Source: DASVWZ01 sp963708575 (GTDB lineage: Bacteria; Acidobacteriota; Terriglobia; Terriglobales; Acidobacteriaceae). Taken from it: 64,000 bases of DNA. The stretch lies in contig CAVPTB010000007.1 of the NCBI GenBank assembly GCA_963708575.1, positions 1,054,001-1,118,000 on the forward strand, written 5' to 3'. Positions 59,249-64,000 of the stretch are shown in pieces (the first letter of the stretch is position 1; every line of letters begins with the position of its first letter). Both the position numbers and the translations under genes were made by a program. Below the pieces are notes generated by a model that searched no databases, was not told where the DNA came from, and saw only the letters and a program-made list of their open reading frames with translations.

Positions 59249-60685
59249 TTGCGAAACAGAATTTCTCTCGCAGTAGCTATGTTCATGCTCGTGGTCTGCA
59301 GCACGTCATTCGCCCAGAAATTGACAAGCTTGACGCACCAGCCTCCTGACGGCGCCACCATCGGATTCTTGTTGACCGATGGTACCGTGCTGTATCAGGG
59401 AAACAACATGTCGGACTGGTGGAAGCTGACGCCAGACACCAAGGGCAGCTATTTGAACGGGACTTGGAAGCAGGTTGCCAGTCTGCCGTCAGGTTACGTG
59501 CCACTCTACTTCGCTTCAGCGGTGCTGGCGGACGGGCGCCTTGTCATTGAAGGGGGCGAGTACAACAACCTGAACTTCGTGCTTACTAATCAGGGTGCGG
59601 TTTACGATCCGGCCAAAGATAAATGGACCATGTTGAATCCGCCAAAAGGCTGGAAATACATCGGGGATTCGCCGTCCAGCATGCTACCCGATGGCCGCTT
59701 CGTGGTTGGCGACAAGCTCACCAAGCAGATGGCGGCGCTCGATCCGAAGACGCTTACCTGGACCGCATTGAAGTCAACAGGGAAGAGTGACTTCAATGCC
59801 GAGGAAGGCTGGACGCTTCTGGCTGACGGTTCCTTGCTGACTTTCGACGTGAAGAACGCACCGCATTCCGAGCGGTACACGGTTTCGAACCAGCAGTGGA
59901 GCAGCGCCGGTAGCACAATCGTGGATTTGCACTCGCCCCATGAAGGTGGCTGTATTCCTTATCCCGGCGGTTGCTACAATGCGCCCGGCGAAGTTGGTCC
60001 GGGCATTCTGCGGCCGGACGGAACCGTGCTGGCGACGGGCTCTGCGTCGAATGGCGGCACTGGGCCCGGACATACCGCCATTTACGACACCGCGACGGGA
60101 AAGTGGAAGGCTGGTCCTGATTTCCCGAATGACGACAATGCTGGCGATTCATACGCAGCGATATTGACGAATGGAAATGCCCTGGTCTTGGGTTCTTCCG
60201 GAACTTTGTATGAATTCGACGGAAAGAAATTGAGTGCTGGGCCGAATGCCGGCGAGGGTAACTACGCCAGCTTAATTCCGTTGCCAAGCGGCGAAGTGAT
60301 TGTGGCAGGATCCGCGCTCTATACCACAAAGGGAACGTATCAAGCTGCGTGGGCTCCGAAAATCACGAAGGTCGCCGCCTCGGTCACGCGGGGCTCGACC
60401 TACAAGATTTCCGGACAGCAGTTCAACGGCTTGTCGCAGGCGGCTTCGTTCGGCGACGAACTGGAGACGGCGACGAATTATCCTCTGGTTCGCATCACCA
60501 ACACCGCTACGGGTCATGTTTACTATGCCAAGACGCACGACCACAGCACCATGGGCGTTGCTACCGGCAAGGCTACCGTGTCCACGAACTTTGATGTTCC
60601 TGCCAAGATGGAAACTGGGACTGCCAAATTGGTAGTCGTGGCGAACGGAATCCCATCGAAAGCGGTAAACATCACCGTAAATTAA
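59249..60685 (+). CDS. Exported Kelch-repeat protein with galactose-oxidase-like C-terminal domain
   Basis: A signal peptide (ISLAVAMFMLVVCSTSFAQ) precedes Kelch-type beta-propeller blades (~35-370), each with a Gly-rich turn and Trp, for example LADGRLVIEGGEYNNLNFVL, AVYDPAKDKWTMLNPP and AIYDTATGKWKAGPDFPNDD. The last ~100 residues (SQAASFGDELETATNYPLVR, YYAKTHDHSTMGVATGKATV, AKLVVVANGIPSKAVNITV) resemble the C-terminal domain of galactose-oxidase-like proteins. Whether the copper site is complete cannot be said. The start is a TTG at 59249. Confidence 0.82.
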   Translation: MRNRISLAVAMFMLVVCSTSFAQKLTSLTHQPPDGATIGFLLTDGTVLYQGNNMSDWWKLTPDTKGSYLNGTWKQVASLPSGYVPLYFASAVLADGRLVIEGGEYNNLNFVLTNQGAVYDPAKDKWTMLNPPKGWKYIGDSPSSMLPDGRFVVGDKLTKQMAALDPKTLTWTALKSTGKSDFNAEEGWTLLADGSLLTFDVKNAPHSERYTVSNQQWSSAGSTIVDLHSPHEGGCIPYPGGCYNAPGEVGPGILRPDGTVLATGSASNGGTGPGHTAIYDTATGKWKAGPDFPNDDNAGDSYAAILTNGNALVLGSSGTLYEFDGKKLSAGPNAGEGNYASLIPLPSGEVIVAGSALYTTKGTYQAAWAPKITKVAASVTRGSTYKISGQQFNGLSQAASFGDELETATNYPLVRITNTATGHVYYAKTHDHSTMGVATGKATVSTNFDVPAKMETGTAKLVVVANGIPSKAVNITVN

Positions 60686-60710
60686 GACCTAGACTGCGTT
60701 TTATGGCTCG

Positions 60711-60750
60711 AACCGCGCTCTTTCCACACACGGAGGGCGCGGTTTCATTT
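60711..60750 (+). terminator. Intrinsic terminator after the Kelch gene
   Basis: AACCGCGC (60711-60718) pairs with GCGCGGTT (60737-60744), with a further partly paired TC/GA region, and TTCATTT follows. It lies 26 bases after the stop codon and 50 bases before the next gene, so the Kelch and metB-like genes are probably separate transcripts. Confidence 0.75.
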
Positions 60751-60799
60751 GCTCGCGCCCACTCTCGAATGAGATCATCGATTGATCTTATAAAACATC

Positions 60800-61957
60800 A
60801 TGGCAAAAACCAGGCAGCACGGATTTTCTACTCGCGCTATTCACGTAGGCCAGCAGCCCGATGCCGAAACCGGCGCAGTCGCGCCGCCGATCTATCCAAC
60901 TTCTACCTATGTTCAGCAGGAAATAGGCAAACATAAAGGGTATGAGTATGCACGCGTCTCCAACCCGACGCGCACCCGGCTCGAAGAGAATCTCGCGTCT
61001 CTCGAAGGTGGAATTGGGTCGCGCGTGTTCGCCAGCGGAATGGCCGCCATTAATGCCATCTGCACGATGTTGAAGTCTGGCGATCACGTGGTTTGCGGTC
61101 ACAATCTCTATGGCGGTACGCCGAGATTGTTCAATCAAGTCCTCACCGGTTATGGGTTGGAGTTCAGCTACGTTGATACGTCAGACGCGAAGAACGTAGA
61201 AAAAGCTATTCGCAAGAACACGCGCATGGTCTTCATGGAGACGCCGACGAATCCGCTGATGACGTTGAGCGATCTCAAGGCGATCGGCGAAATCTGTCGC
61301 CGGAAGAAAGTAGATTTGGTCGTCGACAATACGTTCATGTCGCCTTACTTTCAGCAGCCGATCGCGCTGGGCGCGGACATGGTGGTTCACTCGACAACGA
61401 AGTTTCTCAACGGTCACAGTGATGGTCTTGGGGGTGTCGTGGTGTGCACGCGGCCGGAGCAGATCGAGCAACTGTCCTTTATCCAGAAGGCCGCCGGGGC
61501 CATTATGTCGCCATTTGAATGCTGGCTTGTCCTGCGCGGAGTGAAGACCCTCAAAGTGCGCATGGAGCAACACGATCGAAGCGGCCGGATCGTTGCCGAC
61601 TTTCTTTCGAAACACAAGAAGGTGAAGAAGATTTTTTACCCAGGACTGCCCGACCACCCCCAGCACGAGTTGGCGAAGAAGCAGATGACCGGGTTTGGTG
61701 CAATGATTACTTTCGAAACCGGGTCGCTGGCCAACGCCAACAAGATGCTTCGCAAAGTTCGTGTTTGCTCACTAGGAGAATCTCTAGGTGGAGTCGAGAC
61801 CCTCATCTCACATCCCGCCACCATGACGCACGCCGCAGTGGGCGAAAAGGGAAGAAAAGCCATTGGCATCACCGACGGTATGGTGCGGATTTCGGTCGGC
61901 ATCGAAGATGTCGAAGACATCGTTGCCGATCTGGATCAGGCGCTGGCGGCAATCTGA
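60800..61957 (+). CDS. metB: Cystathionine gamma-synthase / gamma-lyase family PLP enzyme
   Basis: The 385-residue protein belongs to the Cys/Met metabolism PLP family: THVG-type start RAIHVGQQPDAETGAVAPPI, EYARVSNPTRTRLEENLASL, FASGMAAINAICTMLKSGDH and the PLP lysine in MVVHSTTKFLNGHSDGLGGV. SLGGVETLISHPATMTHAAV closes the active site. Sequence alone does not separate cystathionine gamma-synthase, gamma-lyase or O-acylhomoserine sulfhydrylase, so the gene symbol is provisional. With cysK nearby it serves cysteine-methionine interconversion. Confidence 0.88.
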   Translation: MAKTRQHGFSTRAIHVGQQPDAETGAVAPPIYPTSTYVQQEIGKHKGYEYARVSNPTRTRLEENLASLEGGIGSRVFASGMAAINAICTMLKSGDHVVCGHNLYGGTPRLFNQVLTGYGLEFSYVDTSDAKNVEKAIRKNTRMVFMETPTNPLMTLSDLKAIGEICRRKKVDLVVDNTFMSPYFQQPIALGADMVVHSTTKFLNGHSDGLGGVVVCTRPEQIEQLSFIQKAAGAIMSPFECWLVLRGVKTLKVRMEQHDRSGRIVADFLSKHKKVKKIFYPGLPDHPQHELAKKQMTGFGAMITFETGSLANANKMLRKVRVCSLGESLGGVETLISHPATMTHAAVGEKGRKAIGITDGMVRISVGIEDVEDIVADLDQALAAI

Positions 61958-62017
61958 AGTAGCGGCGGGCGTAGCGAAAGACAAAGAAGAATCCGATCGC
62001 GGGAAACTGCCGGAACG

Positions 62018-62497
62018 CTAGCCCTTGGAGAAATAGTTCACCATCAACTCCTTCGCCCACTGCGGCTCGCGCAACGCGTTCCGATCCGGGGTGAAGTTTT
62101 TCAGCACCGGTTTGATATCAACTACAGGCGAGCCGTCGAGTGCATCGAGCCCTTCCACCGTCAGCTTCAATCCTTCAACAGAGAGCAGGCGACAGATCGT
62201 CGCCGCTATCCGGTTCGGCCGCGCCTTTGCACGCTGCGCGAAAATTCCTACCTCGGGCCATGCCGGATTGCCGCGAGGGTGCCTCTTCCCGGCAACCACC
62301 GCTTCTTCACCAAGTCGGTGGAAATGAAACAGCACCTCGACATGGGAAAATTCCGTCAATCCTAACAGCGACTCGGGAGTGAACCGCCTCTCGTCCAAAC
62401 GAATTTCGGACACGATTCCACCCCAGTAATCCTCCCGCGGACCGTCCTCTGAACAATGAACCCAACCTATCGGACGAAGCACGATGTCTGGATTCAC
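62018..62497 (-). CDS. trmO: tRNA (adenine-N6)-methyltransferase TrmO
   Basis: TrmO methylates t6A37 of tRNA-Thr using S-adenosylmethionine. The ~159-residue product has IVLRPIGWVHCSEDGPREDY, FTPESLLGLTEFSHVEVLFH, EVGIFAQRAKARPNRIAATI and GLDALDGSPVVDIKPVLKNF, the family core. A GTG at 62497 overlapping the cutA stop (GTGA) fits homology and coupling better than the upstream open frame. Confidence 0.88.
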   Translation of the reverse strand: MNPDIVLRPIGWVHCSEDGPREDYWGGIVSEIRLDERRFTPESLLGLTEFSHVEVLFHFHRLGEEAVVAGKRHPRGNPAWPEVGIFAQRAKARPNRIAATICRLLSVEGLKLTVEGLDALDGSPVVDIKPVLKNFTPDRNALREPQWAKELMVNYFSKG

Positions 62498-62811
62498 TTT
62501 ACAGCGTCCTGAATCCATTGCAGGTATTCCTCGCTTCCATCGTCGATCGCAATCGAGAAGCACTCCGGCAATTCGTAGGAATGGATTTCCTTGATAGTGT
62601 CGCGCAGGCGATCAAAGGCAGCCTCGGTCGTCTTGATCCAAAGCAGCCATTCTTCGGATTCTTCCGTTTTGCCCTTCCAGCGATAAATGGAAACCACCTT
62701 GGGGACGATGTTGACGCAGGCAGCCAGTCGGCGCTCAAGTAAAGTCTCGGCGATGCGGCGGGCTTGATCCACTGATCCCGCGGTAGTGAGGACGAGTCTC
62801 TTGTCAGTCAT
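62494..62811 (-). CDS. cutA: CutA divalent-cation tolerance protein
   Basis: The 105-residue product is a typical CutA1: VLTTAGSVDQARRIAETLLE, RRLAACVNIVPKVVSIYRWK, EEWLLWIKTTEAAFDRLRDT and a C-terminal EIHSYELPECFSIAIDDGSE. CutA1 proteins are stable trimers once tied to copper tolerance, with uncertain present role. It is divergent from the phosphomutase gene and overlaps trmO by four bases. Confidence 0.93.
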   Translation of the reverse strand: MTDKRLVLTTAGSVDQARRIAETLLERRLAACVNIVPKVVSIYRWKGKTEESEEWLLWIKTTEAAFDRLRDTIKEIHSYELPECFSIAIDDGSEEYLQWIQDAVK

Positions 62812-62905
62812 ATAGAATCGACTTTCCGTAGTCGTGCATTCAGTTTACGGCATCGAAATACCGATTTTGCAAGTAGGCACTGGCCAGATCTATATCGGAA
62901 CTTTC

Positions 62906-64000
62906 ATGACTCAAATCAAATTCGGCACCTCAGGATGGCGCGCCGTTATGGCGGACGGCTTCACTTTCGCCAACGTACGCCGCGCCGTACACGGGATATC
63001 CCGGTACGTGATCTCGCAAAAGCCCAACGGAGCAAAGGTAATCGTCGGCCGCGACCCCCGCTTTCTTGGCGAAACGTTCTGCGCAATTGCGGCTGAGATC
63101 CTTGGCAGCTACGGCGTCACGCCTTTATTGATCGCTGAGGCCGCACCCACCCCGGCGATTTCTTATGCGGTCATCCGCAACCAGGCCGATGGTGCCATCA
63201 ACATTACCGCGTCCCATAATCCTCCGGAATATAACGGTATCAAGTTTTCGACCCCGGATGGAGCACCCGCGCTGCCTGAGGTCACCCACCACATCGAGGC
63301 CGAAATCCTTGCTTTCGACAAGGAAGATGGGTCACGAGTTACCCCAATCGCTACGGTCTCTCCACAGGCCCTTGATCCTCGCGGCGTGTACTTGGACCGG
63401 CTCAAGGAGATTGTCGATCTTCCTTCGATAAAAAGGGCTGGCTTGCGGGTGGTGTTTGATCCATTCTGGGGAGCGGCTAGAGGCTACTCTGACTCGCTTT
63501 TGCGTGATGCTGGAGTCGACGTTGCCACCGTTCACGATACCCGCGACGTGCTCTTCGGAGGCCACGCCCCTGAGCCCGATGGTCACCTGCTTAACGCGCT
63601 TCGGGATCGGATGCGCGATACCAACGCACACATCGGAATTGCCACAGATGGCGACGCGGACCGCTTTGGCATCGTCGACCGCGACGGCACTTTCTTCCAG
63701 CCCAATTACATCATCGCTCTGCTCTTTGACTACTTGGTTGAGAGCCGCGGATGGAAGAATGGAGTAGGAAAGTCCGTCGCCACCACGAACTTCATCAACG
63801 CCATTGCCGAATATCATCACGTCGAGCTCCACGAAACACCGGTAGGCTTCAAATACATCGGCGAACTGATCAAGCAGGATAAGATCGCCATCGGGGGAGA
63901 GGAAAGCGCCGGTCTTTCCATTCGCCACCACGTCCCGGAGAAAGACGGAATCCTTGCCGGCTTGCTGTGCTGCGAGATGGTGGCACACCGTGGCAAGCCA
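62906..64000 (+). CDS. Phosphoglucomutase/phosphomannomutase family protein (3' end beyond window)
   Basis: The first 365 codons are present and the frame is open at the window edge. MTQIKFGTSGWRAVMADGFT starts the family; the phospho-serine loop NITASHNPPEYNGIKF, the metal loop IGIATDGDADRFGIVDRDG and the sugar-binding loop IGGEESAGLSIRHH are intact. The enzyme interconverts hexose-1-phosphate and hexose-6-phosphate and could supply glucose-1-phosphate to RfbA or glycogen synthesis. Substrate choice (glucose, mannose or glucosamine) cannot be fixed from this part. Confidence 0.92.
   Translation, partial: MTQIKFGTSGWRAVMADGFTFANVRRAVHGISRYVISQKPNGAKVIVGRDPRFLGETFCAIAAEILGSYGVTPLLIAEAAPTPAISYAVIRNQADGAINITASHNPPEYNGIKFSTPDGAPALPEVTHHIEAEILAFDKEDGSRVTPIATVSPQALDPRGVYLDRLKEIVDLPSIKRAGLRVVFDPFWGAARGYSDSLLRDAGVDVATVHDTRDVLFGGHAPEPDGHLLNALRDRMRDTNAHIGIATDGDADRFGIVDRDGTFFQPNYIIALLFDYLVESRGWKNGVGKSVATTNFINAIAEYHHVELHETPVGFKYIGELIKQDKIAIGGEESAGLSIRHHVPEKDGILAGLLCCEMVAHRGKP

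Noticed and set aside
60686..60799. Possible SAM riboswitch before the metB-like gene
   Set aside because: The only strong structure is the hairpin at 60711-60744 followed by T residues, which is explained as the terminator of the Kelch gene; there is no room for an aptamer.
1..64000. CRISPR arrays, tRNA, rRNA, transposases, integrases and phage genes
   Set aside because: None recognised on reading both strands; a dedicated tRNA and repeat scan was not possible, so a short tRNA could be missed.

Overview
The window reads as chromosomal DNA of an Acidobacteriota bacterium, probably a Terriglobia-like lineage. The grounds are an Oar-like TonB-dependent receptor with an N-terminal carboxypeptidase-regulatory domain, two proteins of the 'VWFA-related Acidobacterial domain' type, a membrane-tethered winged-helix regulator of a kind common in that phylum, a fused transaldolase/glucose-6-phosphate isomerase, and several PilZ proteins. 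No rRNA, tRNA, CRISPR array, transposase or integrase was recognised, so most of the window looks like vertically inherited genome. Layout: 0-11 kb is a sugar-uptake and breakdown block: a TPR protein, a ToxR-like winged-helix membrane protein, a 1205-residue TonB receptor, a secreted trehalase and a secreted GH63/debranching-type glycosidase. A luciferase-like monooxygenase broken by a +1 frameshift follows. 12.4-15 kb holds dTDP-sugar genes rfbB (also broken by +1), rfbA and rfbC, without rfbD. 15-19 kb holds three related fibronectin-III 'YNIYRG' exported proteins, a small membrane protein, a PilZ protein and a family 2 glycosyltransferase. 19.7-20.2 kb and 30.6-31.2 kb each carry the same two-gene module: two stand-alone LuxR-type HTH proteins of different subtype, with the second gene starting inside the first. 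20.2-22 kb is a GAF/zinc-ribbon/membrane protein. 22.2-30.3 kb is a tripartite RND efflux operon (outer-membrane channel, lipoprotein adaptor, permease) downstream of an OmpR-type regulator and histidine kinase on the same strand. 31-33.5 kb holds a tandem-PilZ protein, an unknown protein and a membrane GGDEF diguanylate cyclase. 33.5-42.9 kb is a minus-strand sugar-phosphate operon: tkt, tal-pgi fusion, gnd, zwf, glk and pgl, which covers glucose phosphorylation, the oxidative and non-oxidative pentose phosphate pathway, and return to fructose-6-phosphate. 43-48 kb has a PilZ protein, a membrane protein, a DUF4142 protein and a REC-PAS-PAS-PAS-histidine kinase. 47.9-53 kb has tatA, rph, a GerMN protein, an AMIN/Amidase_3 amidase, a DUF1015 protein and an unknown low-complexity protein. 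53.5-57.9 kb has two overlapping von Willebrand A proteins, a small membrane protein, two adjacent PilZ-like membrane proteins and a 57-residue acidic protein. 58-62 kb has cysteine synthase, an exported Kelch protein and a cystathionine gamma-synthase/lyase family enzyme. 62-64 kb has cutA and trmO (coupled) and the start of a phosphoglucomutase/phosphomannomutase that runs off the window. The most interesting signals are: (1) the twice-occurring paired LuxR-HTH module, with A-type and B-type members conserved between copies; (2) an ~80-residue C-terminal domain shared by the GAF/zinc-ribbon protein and a PilZ protein, on the far side of a membrane helix in both; (3) a perfect 16-bp tandem repeat upstream of the pentose-phosphate operon; (4) a CRP-like palindrome upstream of tatA; and (5) two adjacent genes disrupted by single-base insertions.
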